In this document: positions 1 through 10,737 of the stretch, in pieces | Layout of the letters: each line of letters opens with the position of its first letter | Position numbering within the stretch: the first letter of the stretch is position 1 | Assembly: GCF_003600645.1 (NCBI RefSeq) | Contig: NZ_CP032482.1 | Location: 806,001 to 870,000, forward strand | Source: Yersinia rochesterensis | Lineage (GTDB): Bacteria > Pseudomonadota > Gammaproteobacteria > Enterobacterales > Enterobacteriaceae | Length of the DNA: 64,000 nucleotides | Reading direction: 5' to 3' | Notes under the pieces: generated by a model | The model's input: the letters and a program-made list of their open reading frames with translations, nothing else | What the model was told of the DNA's origin: nothing | Database searches by the model: none | Translations under genes and position numbers: made by a program

Positions 1-921
1 ATGCACAATACTGATCTGATTTTTGCTGTGGGCGTGCGCTTTGATGACCGCACCACCAATAATCTGGCGAAATATTGCCCGAATGCGACTGTGGTACACA
101 TTGATATCGACCCAACATCTATATCAAAAACTGTGGAAGCTGATATCCCGATTGTCGGCGATGCCAAACAAGTTTTGACGCAAATGCTGGACTTATTGCC
201 GCAGATTGATTGCGCACAAGATTTCGATAGTTTGCGTGATTGGTGGCAATCCATTGAACAATGGCGTGCCCGTGATTGTCTTGGCTACGATAAAAAGAGT
301 GGCAAAATTAAACCGCAGGCGGTGATTGAAGCACTGCATCGCCTGACCAAGGGTGACGCTTATGTCACGTCAGATGTCGGCCAACATCAAATGTTCGCTG
401 CACTTTACTATCCTTTTGATAAACCACGCCATTGGATCAACTCCGGCGGTTTGGGCACCATGGGCTTTGGTCTGCCCGCAGCCCTTGGGGTGAAACTGGC
501 TTTACCTAATGAAACCGTGGTGTGTGTTACCGGTGATGGCAGTATCCAAATGAATATTCAGGAATTATCTACTGCGCTGCAATACAACTTGCCAGTGTTG
601 GTTTTGAACCTGAATAACCGCTATCTCGGCATGGTGAAACAATGGCAGGATATGATTTATTCTGGCCGACATTCACAGTCTTACATGGATTCTCTGCCTG
701 ATTTCGTCAAATTGGCGGAAGCTTATGGTCATATTGGTGTTTCCATTCGGACACCGGATGAGTTGGAAAGCAAACTGGCCGATGCTTTGACACAATTATC
801 CAAGACTGAACGTCTGGTATTTGTGGATGTGACTGTCGATGAAACAGAGCATGTTTACCCAATGCAGATTCGCGGTGGTGGCATGGACGAAATGTGGCTT
901 AGTAAAACGGAGAGGACATAA
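1..921 (+). CDS. ilvI: Acetolactate synthase isozyme III large subunit, C-terminal part (5' end outside window)
   Basis: This is the C-terminal half of the thiamine-diphosphate enzyme that joins two pyruvates to acetolactate, or pyruvate and 2-ketobutyrate to acetohydroxybutyrate, at the start of branched-chain amino-acid synthesis. The family is about 570 residues and only 306 are here. The ATG at base 1 is an internal Met, since the first residues ([20 protein letters not shown]) match the middle of the protein. The ThDP/Mg motif runs from GDG (residues 178-180 of this fragment) to NN (205-206). It is followed after 2 bases by ilvH, which encodes the regulatory subunit, so the two are co-transcribed. 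The call is secure; only the 5' end is unknown. Confidence 0.97.
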   Translation: MHNTDLIFAVGVRFDDRTTNNLAKYCPNATVVHIDIDPTSISKTVEADIPIVGDAKQVLTQMLDLLPQIDCAQDFDSLRDWWQSIEQWRARDCLGYDKKSGKIKPQAVIEALHRLTKGDAYVTSDVGQHQMFAALYYPFDKPRHWINSGGLGTMGFGLPAALGVKLALPNETVVCVTGDGSIQMNIQELSTALQYNLPVLVLNLNNRYLGMVKQWQDMIYSGRHSQSYMDSLPDFVKLAEAYGHIGVSIRTPDELESKLADALTQLSKTERLVFVDVTVDETEHVYPMQIRGGGMDEMWLSKTERT

Positions 922-923
922 TT

Positions 924-1418
924 ATGCGCCGCCGGATTTTATCAGTTCTGCTGGAAAACGAATCAGGTGCCCTATCAAGAGTGGTCGGCCTGTTTTCTCA
1001 GCGCGGTTATAACATTGAAAGTTTGACGGTTGCGCCGACCGATGACCCGACACTGTCCAGAATGACCATCCAAACTGTGGGTGATGCTAAAGTTCTGGAA
1101 CAAATTGAAAAACAGCTACATAAGCTGGTGGATGTCTTGCGGGTTAGCGAGCTGGTTTCGGGGTCACATGTTGAGCGCGAAATCATGCTGGTGAAATTGC
1201 AGGCCAACGGCTACGGGCGTGAAGAAGTAAAGCGCTGCGCTGAAATCTTCCGTGGGCAGATTGTGGATGTTACCGCCACGCTTTATACCGTGCAGCTTGC
1301 CGGTACCAGCGACAAACTGGATGCATTTTTGAATGCCGTGCGGGAAGTGGCCGAAATTGTTGAGGTTGCTCGCTCCGGTATTGTCGGTGTCTCCCGTGGC
1401 GACAAGATAATGCGTTAA
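924..1418 (+). CDS. ilvH: Acetolactate synthase isozyme III small (regulatory) subunit
   Basis: This 164-residue protein (E. coli 163) is the regulatory subunit of acetolactate synthase III. It begins with an ACT domain (about residues 4-75) that binds valine in the family and gives feedback inhibition, followed by the C-terminal domain typical of IlvH. The start [20 protein letters not shown] is near-identical to known IlvH proteins. The ATG lies 2 bases after the ilvI stop, with AGAGGA as ribosome binding site within the end of ilvI. A hairpin-plus-T-run terminator follows about 40 bases downstream, closing the operon. Confidence 0.97.
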   Translation: MRRRILSVLLENESGALSRVVGLFSQRGYNIESLTVAPTDDPTLSRMTIQTVGDAKVLEQIEKQLHKLVDVLRVSELVSGSHVEREIMLVKLQANGYGREEVKRCAEIFRGQIVDVTATLYTVQLAGTSDKLDAFLNAVREVAEIVEVARSGIVGVSRGDKIMR

Positions 1419-1455
1419 TCATGGTGATTAATACTGACTAATCTCCAATTGTTAG

Positions 1456-1484
1456 GCTCAGCAGGTATGTTGAGCTTTTTTTTT
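1456..1484 (+). terminator. Rho-independent terminator of ilvIH
   Basis: A 7-bp stem (GCTCAGC at 1456-1462, GTTGAGC at 1469-1475, one G-U pair) with a 6-base loop is followed directly by nine T residues. It lies 38 bases after the ilvH stop. Confidence 0.85.
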
Positions 1485-1581
1485 CTTATTTTTTAACCTG
1501 GATAGCGTTATATAGCAGTGAAAGCGGTTGCTCAATAGTGAGTTCTGCGGTTAGATCATATCCATGGTTAAACTATGTCTA

Positions 1582-1700
1582 TATACCCGTCATACTTCAA
1601 GTTGCATGTGCGTTGGCTGCACTCAATCACCCGAATCACTTACTCGTGTAAGCTCATCGGGATTTTCTCGCTTGCCGCCTTCCTGCTACTCGAATTATTT
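1582..1700 (-). repeat. ERIC element
   Basis: This is an imperfect palindrome of the enterobacterial repetitive intergenic consensus family, in reverse orientation. It starts with the terminal block TATACCCGTCATACTTCAAG, continues with GTTGGCTGCACTCA, and has the core CACTTACTCGTGTAAGCTCAT around 1638-1658. It fills most of the ilvH-cra gap. Short open frames crossing it are not genes. Confidence 0.85.
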
Positions 1701-1760
1701 AGCGTACAGATATCTTAGTCTAACCTACAACATCACTTTACAGGGTAATAAGGGGTCAAT

Positions 1761-2765
1761 GTGAAACTGGATGAAATCGCGCGCCTTGCGGGTGTTTCGC
1801 GCACTACGGCCAGTTATGTCATTAATGGCAAAGCGAAACAGTATCGGGTCAGCGATAAAACAGTAGACAAAGTTATGGCGGTTGTCAGGGAACATAACTA
1901 TCACCCAAATGCTGTCGCGGCAGGGTTGCGCGCGGGCAGAACCCGTTCGATCGGCTTGGTTATCCCGGATCTGGAGAATACCAGCTACACCCGTATCGCC
2001 AATTATTTGGAGCGACAGGCTCGCCAGCGGGGTTATCAACTACTGATCGCCTGTTCTGAAGATCAACCAGATAATGAAATGCGCTGTATTGAGCACTTGT
2101 TACAGCGCCAGGTTGACGCCATCATTGTTTCGACCGCCTTGCCGCCGGAGCACCCGTTTTATCAGCGCTGGGCAAATGATCCATTACCGATAATTGCGCT
2201 GGATCGCGCACTTGATCGGGAGCATTTCATCAGTGTCGTCGGTGCGGATCAAGAAGATGCACAGATGTTGGCGCAAGAGCTGCGTTCTTTCCCGGCGGAG
2301 TCCGTCTTGTATCTGGGCGCACTGCCAGAACTGTCAGTCAGCTTCCTGCGGGAGATGGGGTTCCGTGAGGCGTGGAAAGATGATCCGCGGAAGGTCGATT
2401 TCTTGTATGCCAATAGCTACGAGCGCGACGCCGCGGGTGTGCTGTTCGCTGAATGGTTGAAGACCCATCCAATGCCACAGGCATTGTTTACCACCTCATT
2501 CCAGCTGTTACAGGGCGTTATGGATGTCACGTTAAAACAAAGTGGCCGTCTGCCTGCTAATCTGGCGATTGCTACTTTTGGTGATAATGAGCTATTGGAT
2601 TTCCTCGAGTGCCCAGTATTGGCGGTGGCACAGCGCCACCGTGATGTTGCTGAGCGCGTGCTGGAGTTAGTATTAGCTAGCTTAGATGAACCTCATAAAC
2701 CAAAACCGGGCTTAACCCGCATTCGCCGCAATCTGTTCCGCCGCGGCAGTTTAAGCCGCAAATAG
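1761..2765 (+). CDS. cra: Catabolite repressor/activator Cra (FruR), LacI family
   Basis: Cra is a LacI-family regulator that senses fructose phosphates and controls glycolysis against gluconeogenesis. At 334 residues it matches the E. coli length. An N-terminal helix-turn-helix (about residues 1-20, [20 protein letters not shown]) and hinge are followed by a periplasmic-binding-protein-like sensor domain (about 60-330). The start is GTG at 1761, preceded by AAGGGG at 1750-1755; the ATG two bases upstream runs straight into TGA, so GTG is the only sensible start. It stands alone between an ERIC element and its own terminator. E. coli cra also follows ilvIH. Confidence 0.97.
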   Translation: MKLDEIARLAGVSRTTASYVINGKAKQYRVSDKTVDKVMAVVREHNYHPNAVAAGLRAGRTRSIGLVIPDLENTSYTRIANYLERQARQRGYQLLIACSEDQPDNEMRCIEHLLQRQVDAIIVSTALPPEHPFYQRWANDPLPIIALDRALDREHFISVVGADQEDAQMLAQELRSFPAESVLYLGALPELSVSFLREMGFREAWKDDPRKVDFLYANSYERDAAGVLFAEWLKTHPMPQALFTTSFQLLQGVMDVTLKQSGRLPANLAIATFGDNELLDFLECPVLAVAQRHRDVAERVLELVLASLDEPHKPKPGLTRIRRNLFRRGSLSRK

Positions 2766-2780
2766 TCTACATTTTAGCCA

Positions 2781-2812
2781 ATCAGGGCCATCCTAGGCCC
2801 TGATTATTGTTT
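2781..2812 (+). terminator. Rho-independent terminator of cra
   Basis: A perfect 9-bp stem (ATCAGGGCC at 2781-2789, GGCCCTGAT at 2796-2804) with a 6-base loop is followed by a T-rich stretch. It lies 15 bases after the cra stop. Confidence 0.8.
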
Positions 2813-2834
2813 GCTTGTGTTATTCATCCCACTT

Positions 2835-2959
2835 TATACCCAATAGATTTCAAGATGCAGAAAAGCGGTAAGCAAGAAAATTCCGATGAGCTTACTGAAG
2901 TCGAGTGATTCTGGGCGCAAGCGCGACCAACACACCTGTAGCTTGAAAGATGACGGGGT
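2835..2959 (+). repeat. ERIC element (diverged)
   Basis: A diverged ERIC copy starts with TATACCCAATAGATTTCAAG, has the core GATGAGCTTACTGAAGTCGAG, and ends with TAGCTTGAAAGATGACGGGG. It sits between the 3' ends of cra and alaE, ending just before the alaE stop codon. Confidence 0.75.
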
Positions 2960-2961
2960 TA

Positions 2962-3402
2962 TCAGACATAGCCCGCGACACGGAATAACCTGCGGCAATA
3001 CTCCAAAAAGTAACCATAAGCCACGCCCATTGCCATTGAAACCAAGGCGTTACTCGCAACCGCTGTGGTGATTTGCTCTAAATCAGCTCCGACCGACCAT
3101 AAAATTATGGCATAAACCGGTGATTGGAAGCTGACATAGGCCAGTAAGTCGGCCAGACTTTTCGCCCAAAAATGCTCTCCCGCATGACTACGCGCAAAAC
3201 GGATGAAAGCATCCCGATACACGCCGTAGGGCCAGGCAATAAGGATGTTGACTGGAATCGAAACCAGCCGCGAAGAGAGTGACTGCTGGAAAGTCATTCC
3301 CGAGATCACGATTTCAATTATCATGCCGATGACAAAACAATACACCACGAGTGCAAAAGTATCGGCTGCTGCACTACGCAGACGGGACTCAGTAGAAAAC
3401 AT
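2962..3402 (-). CDS. alaE: L-alanine exporter AlaE
   Basis: AlaE is a small inner-membrane exporter that relieves L-alanine overload. Starting at 3402 the protein is 146 residues (E. coli 149) and opens [20 protein letters not shown]. It has about four hydrophobic segments and the conserved stretches [19 protein letters not shown] and [17 protein letters not shown] chose the ATG at 3402 because it matches family starts and sits 9 bases after GGGAG; a second ATG at 3408 and a longer open frame to 3447 are possible but unlikely. The gene is convergent with cra and separated from it by an ERIC. Confidence 0.9.
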   Translation of the reverse strand: MFSTESRLRSAAADTFALVVYCFVIGMIIEIVISGMTFQQSLSSRLVSIPVNILIAWPYGVYRDAFIRFARSHAGEHFWAKSLADLLAYVSFQSPVYAIILWSVGADLEQITTAVASNALVSMAMGVAYGYFLEYCRRLFRVAGYV

Positions 3403-4234
3403 TGTCATTAACTCCCTAATTGGGGGAAAAATCTGCCAGAATGGCAAACATTGAAATTAATAGCAGATTTTATATATTGCTCATCATGTAAAATGCAGGT
3501 GATTATGTTGCTATATTGCTTTTTGTGTAGTTTACAGTGCTATTACTGGTAATATAACCAGCTTAAAATTTTTATTTTTAACATTTGGCTGGTTTTTATA
3601 CTTTGTACTGTGGAAAATTGGGCTTTTAGTGGTCTTTTAAATGGCGGGATACTCGTTTTTTGTTGAAAAACATAAGGTTAGCTATTTCATTGACTGGGAG
3701 GGAAACGCTATGCAGCAAGAGGCAAATTTAAAGTAATCGGAAGAAAGAAAATTTATTTACAGTCTTTTCCTAATTTAAGATTTATCTGTCTGAAGATATT
3801 CATATTTCATCAATACCTAAAAATAGGCACTAATAATTTATTTCAAAATAGATTAATCCCCATCGGTTAATTGAAGTAAAATGTCTGCCAGTTAACACTT
3901 GTTGTTATCAAGGATATTATTGTATTGCCGTCGGTTTTGCTGCTAACTTCCCTGCTTTTTCTCAGGAAACACCAGTGGCCGCGGGTTTTGTGCTCAAACT
4001 GTATAATATCAAACCGCACAATTTTTATACTAAAAATGAGACATTCCTTGCAGAAGGAAATAATGCGTCAATTAATTGACAATTTATTATTTATTTAAGT
4101 TGCTAGAATTACTGTTGGAAAAATAGCCCGTTTATCATGACGTTAATTTCTATTTCAACCCCGAAAATAGCCCCTTATACGAGATATATCTCAAAAATGA
4201 CCCATAAATATTGTCAAAGCCCATCCTCTCTGGC
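3403..4234. other. Long AT-rich intergenic region, no convincing gene
   Basis: This gap separates the divergent alaE and mraZ. It is much richer in A and T than its neighbours and no frame has a start, ribosome binding site and recognisable product. One open stretch at 3912-4079 reads like an exported-protein N-terminus (AVGFAANFPAFSQE) but has no start codon; it may be a decayed remnant or chance. The alaE promoter should lie in the first 100 bases. Confidence 0.5.
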
Positions 4235-4264
4235 TTGACAAGGTTTTCATACCATCCGTAAACT
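4235..4264 (+). promoter_or_regulatory. Putative mra promoter (Pmra) for the dcw cluster
   Basis: A perfect -35 box TTGACA (4235-4240) is followed by an 18-base spacer and TAAACT (4259-4264). The predicted start, about 4271, coincides with the MraZ operator repeats and lies some 55 bases before mraZ. In E. coli the main dcw promoter occupies the same place. Confidence 0.7.
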
Positions 4265-4271
4265 CTTTAAT

Positions 4272-4297
4272 GTGGGGATTTGTGGGATAAAGTGGCG
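4272..4297 (+). promoter_or_regulatory. MraZ operator: three direct repeats
   Basis: Three GTGG-type hexamers, GTGGGG (4272-4277), GTGGGA (4282-4287) and GTGGCG (4292-4297), are spaced by exactly 4 bases (10-bp period) just downstream of the predicted start site. MraZ is known to bind direct repeats of this kind upstream of its own gene, so this is the likely autoregulatory site. Confidence 0.75.
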
Positions 4298-4325
4298 AAT
4301 TAGGTCATGAGGGGGTAACTCAGTC

Positions 4326-4784
4326 ATGTTTCGTGGGGCAACGATGGTTAACCTCGACAGCAAAGGGCGGCTTGCCGTACCTACCCGTTACCGGGATTTG
4401 CTGAATGAGGAATCGCAGGGCCAGATGGTCTGTACCATAGACCTTCACCAACCATGTCTGTTGCTTTATACACTCCCCGCATGGGAAGTCATTGAACAAA
4501 AATTATCTCGTCTGTCGAGCATGAACCCAGCTGAACGTCGAGTTCAGCGTTTGCTGTTAGGGCATGCCAGTGAATGTCAGATGGACGGAGCTGGGCGGTT
4601 ACTGATTGCAGGAACATTGCGTCAGCACGCCGGGCTGAATAAAGAAGTGATGCTGGTTGGGCAGTTCAATAAGTTTGAACTGTGGGATGAACAGACCTGG
4701 TATCAACAAGTCAAGGATGACATCGACGCAGAACAGTCGACTCAGGAACCTCTTTCTGAGCGGCTACAGGACTTATCGCTATAA
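4326..4784 (+). CDS. mraZ: Transcriptional regulator MraZ
   Basis: MraZ is the first gene of the division/cell-wall cluster and encodes a DNA-binding protein that represses the mra promoter. It is 152 residues, as in E. coli. Two SpoVT/AbrB-like (swapped-hairpin) domains are visible, each with a DxxGR-type motif: [16 protein letters not shown] (about residues 9-24) and [12 protein letters not shown] (about 83-94). The ATG at 4326 follows a strong GAGGGGG. rsmH begins 2 bases after its stop. The repeats upstream are its probable operator. Confidence 0.97.
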   Translation: MFRGATMVNLDSKGRLAVPTRYRDLLNEESQGQMVCTIDLHQPCLLLYTLPAWEVIEQKLSRLSSMNPAERRVQRLLLGHASECQMDGAGRLLIAGTLRQHAGLNKEVMLVGQFNKFELWDEQTWYQQVKDDIDAEQSTQEPLSERLQDLSL

Positions 4785-4786
4785 GC

Positions 4787-5749
4787 ATGGTAGATAACAA
4801 CAAAACTGTAGATAACAACTACAAGCATACAAGCGTATTACTGGATGAGGCGGTGAATGGCCTGAACATCCGTGATAACGGCATCTATATTGACGGAACT
4901 TTTGGCCGTGGTGGCCACTCGCGCCTGATTTTGTCCCAACTTGGGCCAGAAGGGCGTCTGATAGCAATTGATCGTGACCCACAAGCTATTGAAGCGGCAA
5001 AATCGATTACCGACCCCCGTTTTTCTATCGTGCACGGCCCGTTTTCTGATTTGGCCCATTATGTGCGGGAATTGGATTTAGTCGGCCGTATCGACGGTGT
5101 ATTGCTGGACTTGGGCGTTTCTTCCCCCCAATTAGATGATCCAGAGCGCGGTTTCTCTTTCATGCGTGACGGGCCGTTAGACATGCGGATGGACCCAACT
5201 CGTGGGTTATCAGCGGCTGACTGGTTGATGAAAGCCGGTGCTGACGATATTGCTTGGGTGTTGAAAACCTTTGGTGAAGAGCGTTTTGCCAAGCGCTTAG
5301 CCAAGGCCATTGTTGAGCGTAACCTCACGCAGCCAATGACTCGCACCAAAGAGCTGGCTGATTTGATCGCTAATGCCAGCCCATTCCGCGAAAAGCATAA
5401 GCATCCAGCAACCCGCAGCTTCCAAGCTATCCGTATCTATATCAACAGTGAATTGGAAGAGATAGAGCGCGCATTGGATGGGGCGCTTGAAGTGCTAGCA
5501 CCTGAAGGCCGCTTGTCCGTCATTAGCTTCCATTCTCTGGAAGACCGTATTGTGAAAAACTTTATCCGTCATCACAGCCGTGGGCCACAAGTGCCGGCGG
5601 GACTGCCATTGACGGAAGCACAGTTGCGCAGCATGGGTGGGCGCACCTTGAAATCCGCTGGCAAAATGATGCCTCCGGATGCCGAAGTGGCTGAAAACCC
5701 ACGGGCGCGCAGCTCGGTATTACGTTTTGCCGAGAGGATTAAAGAGTGA
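4787..5749 (+). CDS. rsmH: 16S rRNA m4C1402 methyltransferase RsmH (MraW)
   Basis: RsmH uses S-adenosylmethionine to methylate N4 of C1402 in the 16S rRNA decoding centre. It has 320 residues (E. coli 313). The SAM-binding part is near the N-terminus ([15 protein letters not shown], about 36-50), with the conserved blocks [18 protein letters not shown] and [14 protein letters not shown] further on. The extra N-terminal residues come from a short tandem repeat: the block VDNN occurs twice (GTAGATAACAAC at 4790 and again at 4808). The stop overlaps the ftsL GTG by four bases, suggesting translational coupling. Confidence 0.97.
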   Translation: MVDNNKTVDNNYKHTSVLLDEAVNGLNIRDNGIYIDGTFGRGGHSRLILSQLGPEGRLIAIDRDPQAIEAAKSITDPRFSIVHGPFSDLAHYVRELDLVGRIDGVLLDLGVSSPQLDDPERGFSFMRDGPLDMRMDPTRGLSAADWLMKAGADDIAWVLKTFGEERFAKRLAKAIVERNLTQPMTRTKELADLIANASPFREKHKHPATRSFQAIRIYINSELEEIERALDGALEVLAPEGRLSVISFHSLEDRIVKNFIRHHSRGPQVPAGLPLTEAQLRSMGGRTLKSAGKMMPPDAEVAENPRARSSVLRFAERIKE

Positions 5750-6063
5750 TAGGCAACGAACGCCACGGTTTAGTTGGGGTCATCGGCGGTGATTTAATCC
5801 GCAATGCGAAGATTCCATTAATTTTACTGATCGCGGTGTTAGTGTCTGCTGTTTTGGTTGTGACCACCGCCCACCGTACGCGCTTGCTCACTGCTGAGCG
5901 CGAGCAACTGGTGCTGGAGCGGGATGCGCTGGATATTGAGTGGCGTAACCTGATTCTGGAAGAGAATGCATTGGGTGATCACAGCCGAGTTGAAAGTATT
6001 GCGATTGACAAGCTTAAAATGCAACACGTTGATCCATCACAAGAAAACATTGTGGTTCAGTAA
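5746..6063 (+). CDS. ftsL: Cell division protein FtsL
   Basis: FtsL is a small bitopic inner-membrane protein that forms the FtsQLB complex activating septal peptidoglycan synthesis. Here it has 105 residues (E. coli 121), with a short cytoplasmic N-terminus, one membrane segment (about 24-41, [17 protein letters not shown]) and a periplasmic coiled coil with the near-invariant block [20 protein letters not shown]. The start is a GTG at 5746 overlapping the rsmH stop. It is the only start upstream of the membrane segment that fits, so the shorter N-terminus appears real. Confidence 0.93.
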   Translation: MIGNERHGLVGVIGGDLIRNAKIPLILLIAVLVSAVLVVTTAHRTRLLTAEREQLVLERDALDIEWRNLILEENALGDHSRVESIAIDKLKMQHVDPSQENIVVQ

Positions 6064-6126
6064 TGGTTTTTTCCAATAAATAAAGGAATTTGTCGCCACC
6101 ATGACTCTGAGTAGCCAAGGTAACGC

Positions 6127-7890
6127 ATGAAAGCAGCGCGCCCCGGGAAGTTAAAGCGCCAGGAAGAACAAGCCAGCTTTATAAGCTGGCGTTTTGCGTT
6201 GTTGTGCGGCTGTATTTTGCTGGCATTAGTCGGCCTGATGTTGCGTACCGCTTATCTGCAAGTCATTAACCCCGATAAGTTGGTGCGCGAGGGCGACATG
6301 CGCTCATTGCGGGTACAGGAAGTTCCAACCGCCCGAGGGATGATAAGTGACCGCTCTGGCCGCCCATTGGCCGTTAGTGTCCCGGTTAACGCGGTTTGGG
6401 CGGATCCGAAAGAGTTAACCGAGCGCGGTGGCATTACGCTAGATACGCGCTGGAAAGCGTTGTCTGATGCGCTGGAAATCCCACTAGACCAACTGGCGAC
6501 CCGCATTAATGCTAACCCGAAAGGGCGCTTTGTTTATCTGGCTCGTCAGGTTAATCCGGCGATTGGCGACTACATCCATAAGCTGAAATTACCCGGTATC
6601 TATTTGCGTCAAGAATCGCGCCGTTACTATCCAGCAGGCCAGGTGATGGCGCATATCATCGGTGTGACTAACATTGATAGCCAAGGTATTGAAGGCGTAG
6701 AGAAAAGTTTTGACCGGTGGCTCACCGGGCAGCCTGGCGAGCGTACCGTCCGTAAAGACCGCTATGGCCGGGTCATTGAGGATATTTCCTCTGTGGATAG
6801 CCAGGCGGCGCACAATCTGGTGTTGAGTGTTGATGAGCGCTTGCAGGCGCTGGTCTACCGCGAGCTGAATAATGCAGTGGCATTCAACAAAGCAGAGTCT
6901 GGTACCGCAGTGCTGGTGGATGTCAACACCGGCGAAGTGTTGGCGATGGCGAACAGCCCATCCTACAACCCAAATAACCTGACCGGTACGCCGAAAGATG
7001 CCATGCGTAACCGGGCAATAACCGATATTTTTGAACCCGGCTCGACAGTTAAGCCAATGGTAGTCATGACGGCATTGCAGCACGGCGTAGTGAAAGAAAA
7101 TAGCGTGCTCAACACCTTGCCGTACTTTGTTAACGGTCACCAGATTAAAGACGTGGCCCGTTACGCAGAGCTATCCGTGACCGGGATCTTGCAGAAGTCG
7201 AGTAACGTCGGTGTTTCTAAACTGGCGTTAGCGATGCCATCCTCAGCTTTGGTAGATACTTACTCAAAGTTTGGGTTTGGGAAAGCGACCAATTTGGGGT
7301 TGGTCGGAGAAAGCAGTGGCTTATATCCTAAAAAACAACGGTGGTCTGACATAGAGAGGGCCACCTTCTCTTTCGGCTACGGGCTAATGGTAACGCCGTT
7401 ACAACTAGCGCGAGTCTATGCAACCATCGGCAGCATGGGGGTTTATCGCCCACTGTCGATTACCAAAGTTGATCCGCCAGTGGCGGGTGAGCGTATCTTC
7501 CCTGAACCGCTGGTGCGTACCGTGGTTCATATGATGGAAAGCGTGGCACTACCTGGCGGCGGCGGCACTAAAGCCGCCATTAAAGGCTACCGTATCGCGA
7601 TTAAAACCGGTACTGCCAAGAAAGTCGGCCCAGATGGTAAGTATATGGACCGATATCTCGCTTACACCGCTGGCGTTGCGCCCGCGAGTAACCCTAGATT
7701 TGCTCTGGTTGTGGTCATCAATGACCCGCAGGCAGGGAAATATTACGGTGGTGCGGTTTCTGCACCGGTGTTCGGTGCCATCATGGGCGGTGTCTTGCGA
7801 ACCATGAACATTGAGCCAGATGCATTACCCACTGGTGATAAAAGCGAATTAGTGACTAATACAAAAGAGGGTTCAGGTGGCAGATCGTAA
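6127..7890 (+). CDS. ftsI: Peptidoglycan transpeptidase FtsI (PBP3)
   Basis: FtsI is the septum-specific D,D-transpeptidase. It has 587 residues (E. coli 588): a short cytoplasmic tail, one membrane anchor (about 20-40), a pedestal domain, and a penicillin-binding domain with the catalytic SxxK (STVK, Ser about 306), SSN (about 358-360) and KTGT (about 493-496). The ATG at 6127 overlaps the TGA of a nine-codon open frame starting at 6101. Its 3' end overlaps murE by 14 bases. The protein works with FtsW, encoded further along the cluster. Confidence 0.97.
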   Translation: MKAARPGKLKRQEEQASFISWRFALLCGCILLALVGLMLRTAYLQVINPDKLVREGDMRSLRVQEVPTARGMISDRSGRPLAVSVPVNAVWADPKELTERGGITLDTRWKALSDALEIPLDQLATRINANPKGRFVYLARQVNPAIGDYIHKLKLPGIYLRQESRRYYPAGQVMAHIIGVTNIDSQGIEGVEKSFDRWLTGQPGERTVRKDRYGRVIEDISSVDSQAAHNLVLSVDERLQALVYRELNNAVAFNKAESGTAVLVDVNTGEVLAMANSPSYNPNNLTGTPKDAMRNRAITDIFEPGSTVKPMVVMTALQHGVVKENSVLNTLPYFVNGHQIKDVARYAELSVTGILQKSSNVGVSKLALAMPSSALVDTYSKFGFGKATNLGLVGESSGLYPKKQRWSDIERATFSFGYGLMVTPLQLARVYATIGSMGVYRPLSITKVDPPVAGERIFPEPLVRTVVHMMESVALPGGGGTKAAIKGYRIAIKTGTAKKVGPDGKYMDRYLAYTAGVAPASNPRFALVVVINDPQAGKYYGGAVSAPVFGAIMGGVLRTMNIEPDALPTGDKSELVTNTKEGSGGRS

Positions 7891-9364
7891 CTTGCGCGAC
7901 TTACTCGCTCCTTGGGGGCTAGACGTCCCGGAGCGTGCGCTACGGGAAATGACATTAGACAGCCGAGTTGCCGCTGCCGGGGATTTGTTTGTCGCCGTTG
8001 TCGGCCATCAGACGGACGGGCGTCGCTATATCCCGCAAGCTATCGCCCAAGGTGTGGCGGCGGTGGTCGCGGAAGCCGACGGTGTGGCACCGGATGCCAG
8101 TATGGTCGAGATGCATGGCGTTCCTGTTATTTATCTGCGTGATTTGAATCAGCACTTATCTAAGCTGGCGGGGCAATTTTACCATCAGCCGGGTGCCGCA
8201 TTACGTTTGGTCGGTGTGACCGGAACCAACGGCAAAACCACGACCACCCAATTGTTGGCGCAATGGGCTCAGATGTTGGGCGAAACCAGTGCGGTGATGG
8301 GGACGGTTGGCAATGGCCTGTTAGGGCAAGTTATCCCCACTGAAAATACCACCGGCTCAGCGGTTGATATCCAGCATTTATTGCGCAACCTGGTGGAGCA
8401 AGGGGCGACTTTCGCCGCGATGGAGGTCTCTTCCCACGGTTTGATTCAAAACCGCGTAGCCGCATTGCCATTTGCTGCCGCAGTGTTCACTAACTTAAGC
8501 CGCGATCATCTGGATTACCACGGCAATATGGCGAGTTACGAAGCGGCCAAATGGCTGCTGTTCTCCACCCATCAATCCGAACACAAAATTATTAATGCTG
8601 ATGACGAAGTCGGTCGCCGCTGGTTAGGGCAGTTGCCGCAAGCTGTCGCCGTCAGTATGGAAAACAATGTTCCTGCGGGCTGGAATGGCCCATGGTTGTC
8701 TGCCACTCAGGTTCAGTATCACGATAACGGCGCGAGCATCGCTTTTGATTCAAGCTGGGGCGTAGGCCAGTTAGAAAGCCGTCTGATGGGGGCATTTAAC
8801 GTCAGTAACCTGCTGGTGGCGCTGTCAACGCTGCTCTCACTGGGTTATCCGTTAGCAGAATTATTAGCCGCAGCGCCTAATTTGCAACCGGTGTGCGGGC
8901 GGATGGAAGTATTTAACGCGCCAGGCAAACCGACGGTGGTGGTGGATTATGCCCACACGCCGGATGCATTGGAAAAAGCACTGGCGGCAGCCCGTTTGCA
9001 TTGTAAAGGCCAACTGTGGTGTGTGTTCGGCTGCGGTGGCGATCGTGACAAAGGTAAGCGCCCACTTATGGGCGGTATTGCGGAGCAGCTTGCGGATAGA
9101 GTGGTCGTCACTGATGATAACCCGCGCAGTGAAGAGCCGCAGGCGATTGTCGCGGATATCCTCAGCGGTTTGCTGGATGCCGGACATGCGCAATCCATCC
9201 ATGGCCGTGCTGAAGCGGTCACCAGCGCCATTATGCAAGCTAAAGCCGATGATGTAGTGCTGATCGCTGGCAAAGGACATGAAGATTATCAATTAGTTGG
9301 CAATCGCCGTCTGGACTACTCCGACCGTGTCACTGTCGCGCGCTTGTTGGGGGTGGTGGCATGA
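7877..9364 (+). CDS. murE: UDP-MurNAc-tripeptide synthetase (meso-diaminopimelate adding) MurE
   Basis: MurE adds meso-diaminopimelate to UDP-MurNAc-L-Ala-D-Glu in the cytoplasm, using ATP. It has 495 residues, as in E. coli. The Mur-ligase P-loop GTNGKTTTT is at 116-124, and the DNPR motif (about 415) marks diaminopimelate rather than lysine specificity. It starts with GTG at 7877 inside the end of ftsI, like E. coli murE. Its TGA overlaps the murF ATG (ATGA), indicating coupled translation. Confidence 0.97.
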   Translation: MADRNLRDLLAPWGLDVPERALREMTLDSRVAAAGDLFVAVVGHQTDGRRYIPQAIAQGVAAVVAEADGVAPDASMVEMHGVPVIYLRDLNQHLSKLAGQFYHQPGAALRLVGVTGTNGKTTTTQLLAQWAQMLGETSAVMGTVGNGLLGQVIPTENTTGSAVDIQHLLRNLVEQGATFAAMEVSSHGLIQNRVAALPFAAAVFTNLSRDHLDYHGNMASYEAAKWLLFSTHQSEHKIINADDEVGRRWLGQLPQAVAVSMENNVPAGWNGPWLSATQVQYHDNGASIAFDSSWGVGQLESRLMGAFNVSNLLVALSTLLSLGYPLAELLAAAPNLQPVCGRMEVFNAPGKPTVVVDYAHTPDALEKALAAARLHCKGQLWCVFGCGGDRDKGKRPLMGGIAEQLADRVVVTDDNPRSEEPQAIVADILSGLLDAGHAQSIHGRAEAVTSAIMQAKADDVVLIAGKGHEDYQLVGNRRLDYSDRVTVARLLGVVA

Positions 9365-10737
9365 TTAAGGTCTCACTGCATTTTCTGTCCACGCTGCTTA
9401 ACGCTGAACTTATTGTCAGTGATAAACAGGGTGAAAACGTCGAGATAACCGAAGTGACCATTGATACCCGTCAGGTCACGCCGGGGTGTCTGTTTGTGGC
9501 GCTGAAAGGCGAACGTTTTGATGGACATGATTTTGCAGAAGATGCTGTTACCGCTGGTGCCGGAGCTTTGCTGGTAAGTAAACGCTTACTGGTGGGCGCG
9601 CCGCAATTAGTGGTTAAAGATACTCGCCTGGCTTTGGGGCAGCTTGCTGCCTGGGTTCGTGAACACGTTCCTGCCCGCGTGGTGGCGTTAACGGGGTCAT
9701 CGGGTAAAACCTCGGTAAAAGAGATGGTTGCGGCCATTTTACGCCAATGCGGTAAGGTGCTGTATACCGCCGGTAACTTCAATAATGATATCGGCGTGCC
9801 GTTGACCTTGCTGCGTCTGACCCCCGAGTATGATTTTGCTGTCATTGAGCTTGGCGCTAATCATATCGGTGAAATTGCTTACACCGCCGATTTAAGCCGC
9901 CCAGAAAGTGCTTTGGTGAATAATTTAGCCGCCGCCCATTTGGAAGGTTTCGGCTCTCTGGCGGGTGTGGCGCAAGCTAAAGGGGAGATTTTTGCTGGGT
10001 TGCCTGCGAATGGCACTGCAATTATCAATGCTGACAGCAATGATTGGCCGCACTGGCAGGAAACTCTGCATAACAAACGGGTCTGGCGTTTTTCGCCTCA
10101 TGGCGCAGAAGATATCGATTTTTTTGCCAGTGACGTGCGTATTACACCGAAAACGACCTATTTCACTTTGCATTCTCCCCTCGGTACTGTGGCTATCGAG
10201 TTACCGCTACCGGGGCGGCATAACATTGCCAATGCGTTGGCCGCCGCGGCATTAGCCATGTCGGTTGGCGCGGACTTAGCCGCCGTTCACGAAGGGCTGA
10301 CACAGCTACAGGCCGTGCCGGGCCGCTTATTCCCCATAGAACTTGCCGCGGGTAAGTTGCTATTGGATGACAGCTACAACGCCAATGTCGGCTCCATGAC
10401 CGCGGCTGCTCAAGTGCTGGCTGAAATGCCGGGCTACCGGGTGATGGTGGTCGGTGATATGGGCGAGTTGGGTGAAACCGCTGTCGATTGCCACCGTCAG
10501 GTTGGCGAAGCCGCGAAACAGGCGGGTGTCGATAAAGTGCTGAGTGTGGGCGTATTAAGCCAGGCGCTGAGTGACGCGAGTGAGTGTGGCGAGCATTTTC
10601 AGAATAAGGACACATTGGCAGCCCGAGTCAGTGAATTGCTGCTCGAACATCCGGTTATCACTGTTTTAATTAAAGGTTCACGTAGCGCCGCCATGGAAAA
10701 TGTCGTGCGTGCGTTACAGGAGAAAGCATCATGTTAG
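9361..10737 (+). CDS. murF: UDP-MurNAc-pentapeptide synthetase MurF
   Basis: MurF adds D-Ala-D-Ala to the UDP-MurNAc-tripeptide, finishing the cytoplasmic pentapeptide. It has 458 residues (E. coli 452). The ATP-binding loop GSSGKTS is at 112-118, followed by the central Mur-ligase domain ([23 protein letters not shown]) and the C-terminal domain with [11 protein letters not shown]. The start overlaps the murE stop and the end overlaps mraY by 7 bases. Its dipeptide substrate is made by DdlB, encoded in the same cluster. Confidence 0.97.
   Translation: MIKVSLHFLSTLLNAELIVSDKQGENVEITEVTIDTRQVTPGCLFVALKGERFDGHDFAEDAVTAGAGALLVSKRLLVGAPQLVVKDTRLALGQLAAWVREHVPARVVALTGSSGKTSVKEMVAAILRQCGKVLYTAGNFNNDIGVPLTLLRLTPEYDFAVIELGANHIGEIAYTADLSRPESALVNNLAAAHLEGFGSLAGVAQAKGEIFAGLPANGTAIINADSNDWPHWQETLHNKRVWRFSPHGAEDIDFFASDVRITPKTTYFTLHSPLGTVAIELPLPGRHNIANALAAAALAMSVGADLAAVHEGLTQLQAVPGRLFPIELAAGKLLLDDSYNANVGSMTAAAQVLAEMPGYRVMVVGDMGELGETAVDCHRQVGEAAKQAGVDKVLSVGVLSQALSDASECGEHFQNKDTLAARVSELLLEHPVITVLIKGSRSAAMENVVRALQEKASC

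Noticed and set aside
1564..1764. Short open frame across the ilvH-cra gap
   Set aside because: It is the translation of an ERIC repeat.
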